NCBI RefSeq assembly: GCF_021728535.1
Contig: NZ_JAKKDU010000002.1
Span: forward strand, 66,932-130,931
Reading direction: 5' to 3'
Length of the DNA stretch: 64,000 nt
Source of the DNA: Wocania arenilitoris
Lineage (GTDB): Bacteria > Bacteroidota > Bacteroidia > Flavobacteriales > Flavobacteriaceae
A program made the position numbers and the translations under genes. The notes under the pieces were generated by a model. It saw only the letters and a program-made list of their open reading frames with translations. It was not told where the DNA came from and did no database searches. Below are positions 24,849 through 33,768 of this stretch, one piece after another; within the stretch, counting starts at the first letter, position 1, and each line of letters opens with the position of its first letter.

Positions 24849-25808
24849 TTATTGTTGCGCTTTAAAAGCTTTTAATTTTTCGATGAGTTGCGGAACAACC
24901 TCAAAAGCATCACCTACAACACCATAGTCGGCTGCTTTAAAGAAAGGTGCTTCAGCATCGGTATTGATGACTACTTTTACTTTTGATGCATTAATACCAG
25001 CTAAATGTTGAATGGCACCAGAAATGCCAATGGCTATGTACAGATTTGATGCTACTGGTTTTCCAGTTTGTCCAACGTGTTCGCTATGTGGTCTCCAACC
25101 TAAATCTGAAACAGGTTTAGAACATGCTGTTGCAGCACCTAAAACCTCTGCTAGCTCCTCAATCATACCCCAATTTTCGGGCCCTTTAAGTCCGCGACCA
25201 CCAGAAACCACTATTTCTGCATCGGCAATAGTAACTTTGTCTGCTGCTTTATCAACGGATTCTACATGAACGCTAAATTCTGGAATTGAAGGCGAAAAAT
25301 CTTCCGCAGAAGCATTTCCGCTAGCTTCAACCAATCCAAAAGCATTATTAGAAACCGCAATTAATTTAACATCGGTATTAATTGTTGTGGCGTTAAAAGC
25401 TTTATTTGTGAAGGCTGTACGCTTAACTGTAAAAGGCGATGTGCTTGATGGTGCTTCTACAACATTAGATGCAAAACCAGCATTTAAGCCAACAGCCAAA
25501 AGAGGTGCTAAATATTTACTGTCTGCACTAGAACTAACAATAACAACTTTTGCATTTTCTTTTTCTGCAGCTTGCTTTAAAACATTGGCATATGCTTTAG
25601 CATTAAAGGTTTCTAATTGCGGGTTGCTTACATTTAAAACTTTATCAACACCATATTTTCCTAATTCTGAAGTATCATTAGCATTAATCGCTACCGCAGT
25701 TACTGTAGTCCCTATTTGGTTTGCTACTGCTTTGGCGTATGATGCTACTTCTAAAGACACTTTTTTAAATGCTCCTTTTTCTGATTCTGTATATACTAAA
25801 ACTGACAT
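24849..25808 (-). CDS. etfA: Electron transfer flavoprotein subunit alpha
   Basis: FAD-binding subunit of ETF, which passes electrons from acyl-CoA and other dehydrogenases to the quinone pool. 319 residues. The C-terminal FAD domain has VVSGGRGLKGPENW (about 200-213), ACSKPVSDLGWRPHSEHVGQ (about 230-249) and YIAIGISGAIQHLAGI. It is co-directional with etfB, but 105 bases apart with a repeat element in between. Confidence 0.96.
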   Translation of the reverse strand: MSVLVYTESEKGAFKKVSLEVASYAKAVANQIGTTVTAVAINANDTSELGKYGVDKVLNVSNPQLETFNAKAYANVLKQAAEKENAKVVIVSSSADSKYLAPLLAVGLNAGFASNVVEAPSSTSPFTVKRTAFTNKAFNATTINTDVKLIAVSNNAFGLVEASGNASAEDFSPSIPEFSVHVESVDKAADKVTIADAEIVVSGGRGLKGPENWGMIEELAEVLGAATACSKPVSDLGWRPHSEHVGQTGKPVASNLYIAIGISGAIQHLAGINASKVKVVINTDAEAPFFKAADYGVVGDAFEVVPQLIEKLKAFKAQQ

Positions 25809-25826
25809 AATTTATAATCTTTTATT

Positions 25827-25903
25827 TGTCATTCCCGTGAAGACGAGAATCTTATTTAATTTTACGTAAACTTGAAAAGATCCTGAAATAAATTCAGGAT
25901 GAT
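25827..25903. repeat. Dispersed flavobacterial repeat in the etfB-etfA gap
   Basis: Runs from TGTCATTCCCGTGAAGACGA to CCTGAAATAAATTCAGGATG. The end forms a hairpin (ATCCTGAA / TTCAGGAT), and the ends TCATTCC and GGATGA are imperfect inverted repeats, as in MITE/REP-like elements. Its core CTGAAATAAATTCAGG recurs at 60942-60957. Confidence 0.65.
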
Positions 25904-25913
25904 TAAGTTTAAA

Positions 25914-26660
25914 CTAAATCACCTTAGCTTCATTATGAAGTAAGTTTACTAATTCATCTAAATTATCTGGCGATACTAAAGTAACGGCTCCTTTTGGCGC
26001 AGGCTTTTCAAATTTAATTGTCGAAGTTTCAGCAGCTACATCAACAGGTTCAACAACGGTTAAAGGTTTTTTTCGAGCCATCATAATACCTCGCATGTTA
26101 GGAATGCGTAAATCACTTTCTTCAACCAAACCTTTTTGGCCACCAACAACTAAAGGTAATGATGTTGATACGGTTTCTTTACCGCCATCTATTTCTCGGA
26201 TTGCGGTAGCATTTGTGCCATTAACTTCAAGATTAATACAGTTATTTACAAAATTAGCATCAGTTAAACCTGCTAACATACCCGGAACCATACCACCATT
26301 ATAATCAATTGATTCTCTTCCAGCAATTACCAAATCATAACCGCCATCTTGTACTACTTTTGCTAATTGTTTGGCTACTTGAAATCCATCTAATGCTTCA
26401 GTATTTACACGAATGGCACTATCTGCACCAATAGCTAGAGCTTTACGAAGTGTAGGTTCAGTTTCGGCACCACCAACATTTACAACATCTACACTTGCAC
26501 CTTGCTTTTCTTTAAACCACATGGCACGAGTTAAACCAAATTCATCATTCGGATTTATAACAAATTGCACACCATTGGTATCAAATTTTGAGTCATCATC
26601 AGTAAAATTAATTTTTGATGTAGTGTCTGGAACATGACTTATACATACTAAAATTTTCAT
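25914..26660 (-). CDS. etfB: Electron transfer flavoprotein subunit beta
   Basis: AMP-binding partner of EtfA, 248 residues. KILVCISHVPDTTSKI at the N-terminus, NPNDEFGLTRAMWF, ALAIGADSAIRV, VIAGRESIDYNGGMVPGMLA and the signature LPLVVGGQKGLVEESDLRIP are present. It is the first gene of the etfB-etfA unit. Confidence 0.96.
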   Translation of the reverse strand: MKILVCISHVPDTTSKINFTDDDSKFDTNGVQFVINPNDEFGLTRAMWFKEKQGASVDVVNVGGAETEPTLRKALAIGADSAIRVNTEALDGFQVAKQLAKVVQDGGYDLVIAGRESIDYNGGMVPGMLAGLTDANFVNNCINLEVNGTNATAIREIDGGKETVSTSLPLVVGGQKGLVEESDLRIPNMRGIMMARKKPLTVVEPVDVAAETSTIKFEKPAPKGAVTLVSPDNLDELVNLLHNEAKVI

Positions 26661-26843
26661 ATTTATTGTAATTAAATTAAGACTTGATTATTTAAGAAGT
26701 TATATACTAAAAACGTTAATACTAATAGTACATTAAAAACCTAAAATTTAGGTAGCGAAGTTAAATATTTTATTTTGAATATTTGCTATGCATGCATAAT
26801 AAATTTTACATAATTCTTTTAAACAAAGTATTCTATTTATTGT

Positions 26844-26851
26844 TATTTTTG
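26844..26851 (+). promoter_or_regulatory. -7 promoter element of pdhB
   Basis: TATTTTTG matches TAnnTTTG, 24 bases upstream of ATG 26876. It indicates that the in-frame ATG at 26783 lies upstream of the transcript and is not the start. No convincing -33 box is visible. Confidence 0.5.
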
Positions 26852-26875
26852 CAATTCGATTTAAAAATGTACTTA

Positions 26876-27853
26876 ATGAAGACAATCCAATTTAGAGAAG
26901 CTATTTGCGAAGCCATGAGTGAAGAAATGCGTAGAGACAAAAGTATTTACTTAATGGGTGAGGAAGTGGCAGAGTATAATGGAGCTTATAAAGCTTCAAA
27001 AGGGATGTTAGATGAATTTGGACCAAAACGTGTTATAGATACGCCTATTGCAGAGTTAGGTTTTGCAGGAATAGCTATTGGATCTACTATGACAGGAAAC
27101 AGACCAATTGTTGAATATATGACATTTAACTTCTCGTTAGTAGGAATTGATCAAATTATAAATAATGCCGCAAAGATTAGACAAATGTCTGGTGGACAGT
27201 TTAAATGTCCGATTGTTTTTCGAGGCCCTACAGCGTCTGCTGGTCAATTAGGAGCAACACACTCACAAGCTTTTGAAAATTGGTTTGCAAATACTCCAGG
27301 TTTAAAAGTAGTTGTGCCATCTAATCCGTACGATGCTAAAGGATTATTAAAAGCATCTATTCGCGATGATGATCCAGTTATTTTTATGGAAAGTGAGCAA
27401 ATGTATGGTGATAAAGGTGAAGTGCCAGAAGGTGAATATGTTATACCACTAGGGCTTGCAGATATTAAACGTAAAGGAACAGATGTTACCATTGTATCTT
27501 TCGGTAAAATTATAAAAGAAGCCTATAAAGCTGCTGATGAATTAGAAAAAGAAGGTATTTCTTGTGAAATTATAGATTTACGTACGGTACGACCAATGGA
27601 TAGAAAAGCGATTGTTGAGTCGGTTAAAAAAACCAATCGATTAGTAATTTTAGAAGAAGCATGGCCTTTTGGTAATGTAGCAACAGAAATTACTTATTTA
27701 GTACAATCTGAAGCTTTTGATTATTTAGATGCGCCTATTGTAAAAATTAACACAGCCGATACACCAGCTCCTTACTCATCAGTTTTATTAGAAGAATGGT
27801 TGCCAAATAGTGAGGATGTAATTAAAGCAGTAAAAAAAGTTTTATATAAATAA
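26876..27853 (+). CDS. pdhB: Pyruvate dehydrogenase E1 component subunit beta
   Basis: Beta chain of the thiamine-diphosphate E1 heterotetramer, 325 residues from ATG 26876. KTIQFREAICEAMSEEMRRD, MGEEVAEYNGAYKASKGM (TPP-binding Glu), RVIDTPIAELGFAGIAIGS, FNFSLVGIDQIINNAAK and TADTPAPYSS are typical of PdhB. The alpha subunit is not adjacent. A close relative is the branched-chain 2-oxoacid dehydrogenase beta chain, but the motifs favour PdhB. Confidence 0.93.
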   Translation: MKTIQFREAICEAMSEEMRRDKSIYLMGEEVAEYNGAYKASKGMLDEFGPKRVIDTPIAELGFAGIAIGSTMTGNRPIVEYMTFNFSLVGIDQIINNAAKIRQMSGGQFKCPIVFRGPTASAGQLGATHSQAFENWFANTPGLKVVVPSNPYDAKGLLKASIRDDDPVIFMESEQMYGDKGEVPEGEYVIPLGLADIKRKGTDVTIVSFGKIIKEAYKAADELEKEGISCEIIDLRTVRPMDRKAIVESVKKTNRLVILEEAWPFGNVATEITYLVQSEAFDYLDAPIVKINTADTPAPYSSVLLEEWLPNSEDVIKAVKKVLYK

Positions 27854-27875
27854 ATTATAAATTTTTACGTTATAT

Positions 27876-27911
27876 AAACTTCATTAGCATGATTGTTGAT
27901 GAAGTTTTTTT
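27876..27911 (+). terminator. Terminator after pdhB
   Basis: AACTTCAT (27877-27884) and ATGAAGTT (27899-27906) form an 8-bp stem with a 14-base loop, followed by T residues. The upstream ATG candidate of the next gene lies inside the stem, which favours the later ATG at 27917 for that gene. Confidence 0.6.
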
Positions 27912-27916
27912 ATACT

Positions 27917-30430
27917 ATGAGCATACGACCACTTTTTATAATTTTCTTCTTAGGTGTTTTTTCTGCAATAGCCCAAACTAAAGTTAGTGGTTATGTGTTT
28001 GATGAATTTAACGAACCAGTTTCGTTTGCTAATGTTATATTCAAAGGTTCTACTGAAGGTACAATAACCGATGAAAATGGAAAGTTTTATTTAGAATCTG
28101 CCGAAACTTGGAAAGCTTTAATCATCTCATTTATAGGTTACGAAACACTTGAGATTCCTTTAACTCAAAAAGTAAATTATAACCTAAAGTTTACATTAAA
28201 AGAGGAAGCAGCAAAATTAGATGCAGTTGTTATTGTTTCAGGAAAGCAATCAAAAAAGAATAACCCTGCTATCGATTTACTCCGGAAAATTTGGGAGCAT
28301 AAACGTAGAAATGGACTAAACCTTTACAAACAATACGAGTATGATAAGTACGAAAAAGTAGAATTCGATATTAATACTATTGACAGCGCACTTATAAAAA
28401 GTAAACTATTTAGAGGTATGGAATTTGTTTTTAAAGAAGTAGATACCTCCCGTGTTACCGGTAAAACCTATTTACCCATGTTTATTAACGAAGCGGTTTC
28501 CACAGTTTATGGTGATAACTTAATTAATAAAGAAAAAGAAGTTTTAAAAGGAAATAAAAACTCAGGTTTTAGTGATAACCAAGTGGTTATTGATTTTGTC
28601 GACGATTTATATTCCGATTATAATATATACGATAATTACCTAAAATTTTTTGATAAAAGTTTTGTAAGTCCATTATCAAAAACAGGTATCAATACTTATA
28701 ATTATGTGCTTTCTGATAGTACATATATCGATAACAAATGGTGCTACAATATTATATATTATCCACGAAGAAAAAACGAGCTAACATTTAAAGGTGATTT
28801 TTGGGTAGCAGACTCAACTTACGCCATTAAAGAAATAAACCTTCAAGCCTCAAAAAGTGCCAATATAAATTGGGTAAAAGACATATATATTGAGCAAGAA
28901 TTTGAAGTGTTAAACGATTCACTTTTTCTTGTAAAGCGGGACTATATGATGTCTGATTTTGCATTGAGCAAAAAAGAAAAATCGCGTGGTGTATATGGTA
29001 AACGAACCACCTTATTTAATAATTATAAATTCGATAAGCCCTTAGATAAAAAATTCTACGATCAAGAAGTTTATAATTACGATAAAGATGTTTATGATAG
29101 GAGTGATGCATTTTGGGCAGAGAACCGTTTAGAAGAATTAAATAAAGATGAAAAAGGCGTTTACAAAATGTTAGACACTTTAAAAACCGTAAAAAAGTTT
29201 AAACGACTTTATAATTTAGGAAGCATTTTATCATCTGGTTATATTGAATTTAATACATTGCCGTTAGATTACGGACCTATTTTTTCAACCTTTGGGTTTA
29301 ACGAAGTTGAAGGGTTGCGTTTACGTACTGGTGGTCGAACCTATTTTGGCAGGAACGATTTATGGCGATTAGAAGGTTTTTTAGCGTACGGATTTAGAGA
29401 CGATAAGTTTAAATATGGTATTTCTGGTAAATGGCTGATAGATAAAAAAAACCGACTAATTATTTCTGGTGGAAATCGGCGCGATGTCGAGCAAATAGGA
29501 GCAAGTTTAACTACAAGTACTGATGTTTTAGGGCGTAGTTTGGCATCTTCAGCTGTTGTTGGTACTAGTACTAACGATAAGTTAACCTCAATTAATTTAA
29601 CAAGTTTAGCGGTAGAGTTAGAGCCTTTGCGTAACCTTATTTTTAGACTTGGTGCAAACTACCGTACTTTAGAGTCGGCATCACCAACCTTTAGTTTAGA
29701 TTATGTCGATGCGAGTTCACCAACAGGTTTTTCGTCTGAAATAAAACAATTTGAAACCTCACTTTCATTATCCTATTTTCCAAAACGAAAAATGACGGGT
29801 TTTGGCGTAGAACGACGTACAGCAAACGATGGTTTTGCAAGTATTTTTGCGCAAGTAAGTCGTGGCGATAAAAGCATGTTTAATAGCAGTTTCGATTATA
29901 CCAAACTACAACTATCTTACATTCAGCCTTGGCAAGTTGGTGGGTTTGGTAGGCTATCCACTACTGTTGAGGTTGGTAAAACTTTTGGTGAAGTTCCATT
30001 AGGTTTACTTAGTGTTATTCCAGGAAATCAATCGTATTTTTCAATTTATAATACCTTTTCTCAGTTAGATTTTTACGAGTTTGTAAGCGATACGTATGCA
30101 TCGTTTCATTTACAACATAATTTTAACGGGCGCTTCTTCTCTAGAATTCCGTTTTTACGTAAATTAAATCTACGAGAAATAATAAGTATTCGCGGTGTTT
30201 GGGGTGGTATTTCGCAAGAAAATATAGACTTAAATACAACCAATAACCCTAATAGTATCATGCTAGTTGCACCAAGTAGTAAGCCCTATTACGAGTACAG
30301 TTTAGGTATTGGTAATATTTTTAAAGTGTTTAGAATAGACTTTAATTTTAGGGGCAATTATAAAGACGACTTATTATACCCTAATGCACGTAAATTTGGT
30401 GTAACCGGTACTTTTGGGTTTAATTTTTAA
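27917..30430 (+). CDS. DUF5686 / carboxypeptidase-regulatory-like outer-membrane protein
   Basis: 837 residues. A signal peptide ending FSAIAQ precedes a carboxypeptidase-regulatory-like (CarboxypepD_reg-like) beta domain (about 22-105; VSGYVFDEFNEPVSFANVIF), and then the DUF5686 region rich in beta-strand patterns with alternating aromatic residues, ending GTFGFNF (terminal Phe), as expected of an outer-membrane barrel. The family is widespread in Bacteroidota and its function is not known. Alternative starts at 27893 (TTG) and 27899 (ATG) fall in the upstream terminator. Confidence 0.85.
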   Translation: MSIRPLFIIFFLGVFSAIAQTKVSGYVFDEFNEPVSFANVIFKGSTEGTITDENGKFYLESAETWKALIISFIGYETLEIPLTQKVNYNLKFTLKEEAAKLDAVVIVSGKQSKKNNPAIDLLRKIWEHKRRNGLNLYKQYEYDKYEKVEFDINTIDSALIKSKLFRGMEFVFKEVDTSRVTGKTYLPMFINEAVSTVYGDNLINKEKEVLKGNKNSGFSDNQVVIDFVDDLYSDYNIYDNYLKFFDKSFVSPLSKTGINTYNYVLSDSTYIDNKWCYNIIYYPRRKNELTFKGDFWVADSTYAIKEINLQASKSANINWVKDIYIEQEFEVLNDSLFLVKRDYMMSDFALSKKEKSRGVYGKRTTLFNNYKFDKPLDKKFYDQEVYNYDKDVYDRSDAFWAENRLEELNKDEKGVYKMLDTLKTVKKFKRLYNLGSILSSGYIEFNTLPLDYGPIFSTFGFNEVEGLRLRTGGRTYFGRNDLWRLEGFLAYGFRDDKFKYGISGKWLIDKKNRLIISGGNRRDVEQIGASLTTSTDVLGRSLASSAVVGTSTNDKLTSINLTSLAVELEPLRNLIFRLGANYRTLESASPTFSLDYVDASSPTGFSSEIKQFETSLSLSYFPKRKMTGFGVERRTANDGFASIFAQVSRGDKSMFNSSFDYTKLQLSYIQPWQVGGFGRLSTTVEVGKTFGEVPLGLLSVIPGNQSYFSIYNTFSQLDFYEFVSDTYASFHLQHNFNGRFFSRIPFLRKLNLREIISIRGVWGGISQENIDLNTTNNPNSIMLVAPSSKPYYEYSLGIGNIFKVFRIDFNFRGNYKDDLLYPNARKFGVTGTFGFNF

Positions 30431-30740
30431 AAGTATTCTTTGGGCATTAACCTTTGGGTCACTTTTCTCTTCAATCTTTTTGTTTATGCCTCACAAACAG
30501 GGTGAAGTTTATCCTGAGCGAAGTCGAAGGGTTTGAATCGCTTACGCAGAAATTTAGGAGTTCGTTTAACGTTGAGTGTATGAGTAGTGCCTAATTTCGA
30601 AGCTCTTCCATATAAAATCGTCATAAACTTTGATGCGAGAATCAAAGTTAAATTATTGGCAGAACTCGGTATTAGTTATACAAAATGTTGTGTGTAGTTT
30701 ATTCTTATCATTATGAATATCCAATTCAAGTCTCTAATTT
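30431..30740. other. Gene-free stretch with a REP-like sequence
   Basis: 310 bases between convergent genes. It contains TCCTGAGCGAAGTCGAAGG (30512-30530), a sequence I recognise as a common flavobacterial intergenic repeat. I see no open frame, RNA gene or clear terminator in the rest. Confidence 0.6.
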
Positions 30741-32294
30741 TTATCTTATCTGTATACTAACTTCTCTTTTATATTGCTCTCTACTTTTGTTTAATTCAAC
30801 AGATTGAGTACTACACTTTGTACGCAATCTATTCAGCAATTCACTTCCTTCACATTCTTCAATTAAATTGTTTTTCTCTCGGGGATCATCTATCAAGTTA
30901 AAAAGTTGCTCAAATTCTGGCTTTTTATCTAAAAAATCAATGTCATTCTCTTTGTATTTGGCAACTCCATTAAACATCCTGATATACTTCCAGTCACCTT
31001 CCCTTATTCCTTCACAAAAAGGATTGTCTCTCACGGTAAATAAGCTCTCTAAAAACAGTTCTTTTCTCCAATTCTGACTTTGTCCTTTAGTTAATGGTAT
31101 AAGACTTGCGCCTTGCATATTTGCCGGGGCTTCAACTCCAGCATAATCCAAAATAGTTGTAGTGAGATCAAGACTTGAAACCAGTTCATCAATAGTCTTT
31201 CCCCGATGTTTTTTAGGAAGTCTTGGGTCATAAATAAAACATGGAATTTTTGAGACTAAATCATAAAGCAATCCTTTTCCTCCCATGCCGTATTCGCCCA
31301 TTAGCAATCCGTGATCACTGGCAAAAACAATTATTGTATTATCTACTAGCCCTCTTTCTTCAAGACTGGTTATCATATCACCAATTATTTTATCCATTCC
31401 AGTAATGGTTTGATAATAACGGATATGTTGCTCTTTACATCTTTCTTTATCGTAATTATATTCATATGTCTTTTCTCTACCTTTTGATTGATCCATTATG
31501 TGTTGCGGGATCCATTTATAGGGATCTGTTGCCGTTTCATCTGGAATTTGAATGTCAATATCACGATAAAGTTGGTCGTATATTGGATGGCCTTTTAGTT
31601 GAGGATTTTCATTGGCTTGTTGTGACATACTGTGCCAATTTTCATAACCATCGTACATACTTGTGGTTTGAGTGCCATGAGGAACGTTAATGCTAACTGA
31701 AAGACAAAATGGTTTTTCCTCCGATCTTTTATTAAGAAAATCTTCAATTGCTTCTCCCATTATTGGGGTGATAATTGTATTTTTTGCTTTATGATATGGC
31801 GTTGTGCTATTTGAAGTATCATCTTTTGGGAAAAACTTAGTCCAACCATCGTGTCCCCACCAATAATCAAACTTCTCTGCAGCTTTCCCCTTAAAGGTAT
31901 AATGTTCAACACCAAACTTTCCAATAAACCCTGTAAAGTATCCATTTTGACGTAATAGTTCAGGATAACTTTTACTCCATTGTTCTTCTGTCAATTGATA
32001 CGAGGAGGAAAATCCAACTCCGTGCATTCTTTCATGCATCCCGGTAAACAGGGAAACGCGGCTCGGAGCACAAACTGGTTCGGCGATGTAGGTGTTACTA
32101 AAACGAATCCCGTCCTTGATCAGCTTATCAGCATTCGGGGTTTTAATAAAGGGATGTCCCATAGCACTAAAAGTATTGTCGCGTTGATCATCAGTAAGTA
32201 GGAAAATGATATTAGGCTTCTTATTTGTGTGTTTCTTGCTGGTGCAATGCAATAAGCTGATAGCGATTAATATCAAACATATACTACGTCTCAT
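30741..32294 (-). CDS. Lipoprotein sulfatase (type I, formylglycine-dependent)
   Basis: 517 residues. A signal peptide with lipobox SLLHC (Cys17) places it at the envelope. NIIFLLTDDQRDN holds the metal ligands (Asp35, Asp36), and Cys75 in EPVCAPSRVSLFTG is the C-x-P-S-R site converted to formylglycine by an anaerobic or aerobic maturase. Further conserved parts are GKFGVEHY, SINVPH, VFASDHGLLMGEYGMGGKG and GDWKYI. Likely substrate: a sulfated algal or animal glycan; the subfamily cannot be fixed from sequence by eye. Codon use looks somewhat more GC-rich than that of its neighbours, which may mean later acquisition. Confidence 0.9.
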   Translation of the reverse strand: MRRSICLILIAISLLHCTSKKHTNKKPNIIFLLTDDQRDNTFSAMGHPFIKTPNADKLIKDGIRFSNTYIAEPVCAPSRVSLFTGMHERMHGVGFSSSYQLTEEQWSKSYPELLRQNGYFTGFIGKFGVEHYTFKGKAAEKFDYWWGHDGWTKFFPKDDTSNSTTPYHKAKNTIITPIMGEAIEDFLNKRSEEKPFCLSVSINVPHGTQTTSMYDGYENWHSMSQQANENPQLKGHPIYDQLYRDIDIQIPDETATDPYKWIPQHIMDQSKGREKTYEYNYDKERCKEQHIRYYQTITGMDKIIGDMITSLEERGLVDNTIIVFASDHGLLMGEYGMGGKGLLYDLVSKIPCFIYDPRLPKKHRGKTIDELVSSLDLTTTILDYAGVEAPANMQGASLIPLTKGQSQNWRKELFLESLFTVRDNPFCEGIREGDWKYIRMFNGVAKYKENDIDFLDKKPEFEQLFNLIDDPREKNNLIEECEGSELLNRLRTKCSTQSVELNKSREQYKREVSIQIR

Positions 32295-32447
32295 AATTCA
32301 ATTGATTTTTTATTGGTTATTTATCTCTAGGTTTAAATAATTAGTGTTTATTTCCATGTTTTTTAAAATTACATATAATGCATAGATAAGGTTCTGTTTA
32401 CAATGGTCTTTATCGGTTGTTACTGAAATAAGTTCAGCGAAAGTAAA

Positions 32448-32455
32448 CAAATTTA
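32448..32455 (-). promoter_or_regulatory. Possible -7 element upstream of the sulfatase
   Basis: On the minus strand TAAATTTG fits TAnnTTTG, about 150 bases before the sulfatase start. It lies within a sequence that is partly repeated upstream of the alkaline phosphatase (33730-33764). Confidence 0.35.
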
Positions 32456-32549
32456 GTTAATTTTCTGATAAAGTTAAGTAGTGCACAGTTAAGAGTATAT
32501 GTCTTTTTTTGAATATGGGTATTAAAATTAAGAATGAGATTAAATCAAA

Positions 32550-33680
32550 TTAATTTTTCTTAAGCCAATCAGTAGCATCCATTATTTTATTAAAAATCTC
32601 GGTATTTTCATAAATACCATTAAAAGCTTCTGCTCCTGGACCATAAGCAAATACAGGTATTAAGGTTGCCGAATGCCCATTGGTAGAAAAGGTTCCTGTA
32701 ATTTCGGTATAATCGCTATATGTTCTGCCTTCTTCGGTTTTCTTTTGTGTCGAAGCCAAGGTAAATCCTCCAGTTTCATGGTCGGCAGTAACAATTACTA
32801 AGGTGTTACCATCTTTTTCTGCGAAATCTAGAGCTTTTCCAATAGCATCATCAAAATCAATAAGCTCAGAGATAAGATAATCGGCATCATTTGCATGTCC
32901 GCCCCAATCTACTTGCGAGCCTTCAACCATCAAGAAAAAACTAGAATTATCAGTATCTTTATTAAGAAATTGAATGCCTAATTCAGTCGCTTTAGGTAAA
33001 TAATCTCCACGACCTTTTGCCACAGGTTCCAAATGGTTTTCTGCTAATATATAAGCCATTTTTTCATGCTCCTTAATCTCAGCAATGTTTCCTAAGGCAT
33101 TAGTATCTATAACGAATCCTTTAGTGCTTAATTCTTTTAATAAGTCTTTTCCGTCTTTTCGTCTGTTAAAAAACTTTATACCACCACCAGCAAAAAAATC
33201 AACGTCTGATGTCACCATATCCACAGTAATATCTTCGTACATGCCTCTATTTATAACGTGTGCATAAAAACTTGCTGGTGTAGCGTGTTGTATGGATGAT
33301 GTAGAGATTAATCCTGTTTTAATATTTTGAGGTGATATAATTTCAATTATGTTTTTAACATGTGTAGAATCATCGGCAATCCCAACAGCACCATTGTAGG
33401 TTTTTTCTCCTGACGAAAAAGCTGTTGCACCTGCTGCAGAATCAGTAATGTCTTGTCTTGATGATGAGGTTTTAATTAGTCCTATAGACTTAAAACGCGC
33501 ATAATTTGGCATGGTATCTTTAAAATAAAACGCCGATGATATTTGTGATAAACCAGTTCCATCTCCAATTAAAAGAATGACATTTTTTGCCTTTTTAGAG
33601 GCTTCTTCTTTAACTGTTTTTGGTTTACAAGAAAACACTGTTACTAATAAAATTAGAATGATTATGCTTTTGTTAGTCAT
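32550..33680 (-). CDS. Lipoprotein alkaline phosphatase (PhoA-type)
   Basis: 376 residues. Lipobox VTVFSC (Cys18) gives a lipid-anchored periplasmic or surface enzyme. NVILLIGDGTGLSQI holds metal-binding Asp, and the nucleophile Ser lies in DITDSAAGATAFSSG. HATPASFYAHV, EGSQVDWGGHANDADY and VTADHETGGF supply the remaining Zn/Mg ligands, and NGHSATLIPVFAYG the last His. It should release phosphate from organic esters. Gene spacing (88 bases to argH, 255 to the sulfatase) and flanking similar sequences suggest independent transcription. Confidence 0.92.
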   Translation of the reverse strand: MTNKSIIILILLVTVFSCKPKTVKEEASKKAKNVILLIGDGTGLSQISSAFYFKDTMPNYARFKSIGLIKTSSSRQDITDSAAGATAFSSGEKTYNGAVGIADDSTHVKNIIEIISPQNIKTGLISTSSIQHATPASFYAHVINRGMYEDITVDMVTSDVDFFAGGGIKFFNRRKDGKDLLKELSTKGFVIDTNALGNIAEIKEHEKMAYILAENHLEPVAKGRGDYLPKATELGIQFLNKDTDNSSFFLMVEGSQVDWGGHANDADYLISELIDFDDAIGKALDFAEKDGNTLVIVTADHETGGFTLASTQKKTEEGRTYSDYTEITGTFSTNGHSATLIPVFAYGPGAEAFNGIYENTEIFNKIMDATDWLKKN

Positions 33681-33768
33681 GAGTTTATGATTAAAATATG
33701 GACTATTTAAGTTTACTAATAATTGTTAAGCGAAGTTAATTTATTTTCTGATAAAGTCAATTAATAAT

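Noticed and set aside
25387-25869. 160-codon plus-strand frame opposite etfA
   Set aside because: Lies entirely over conserved etfA sequence and the adjacent repeat; composition is that of an antisense shadow.
26783-26875. pdhB start at ATG 26783
   Set aside because: A promoter -7 element lies at 26844-26851 and the extra residues are a low-complexity hydrophobic run; ATG 26876 gives the standard PdhB start.
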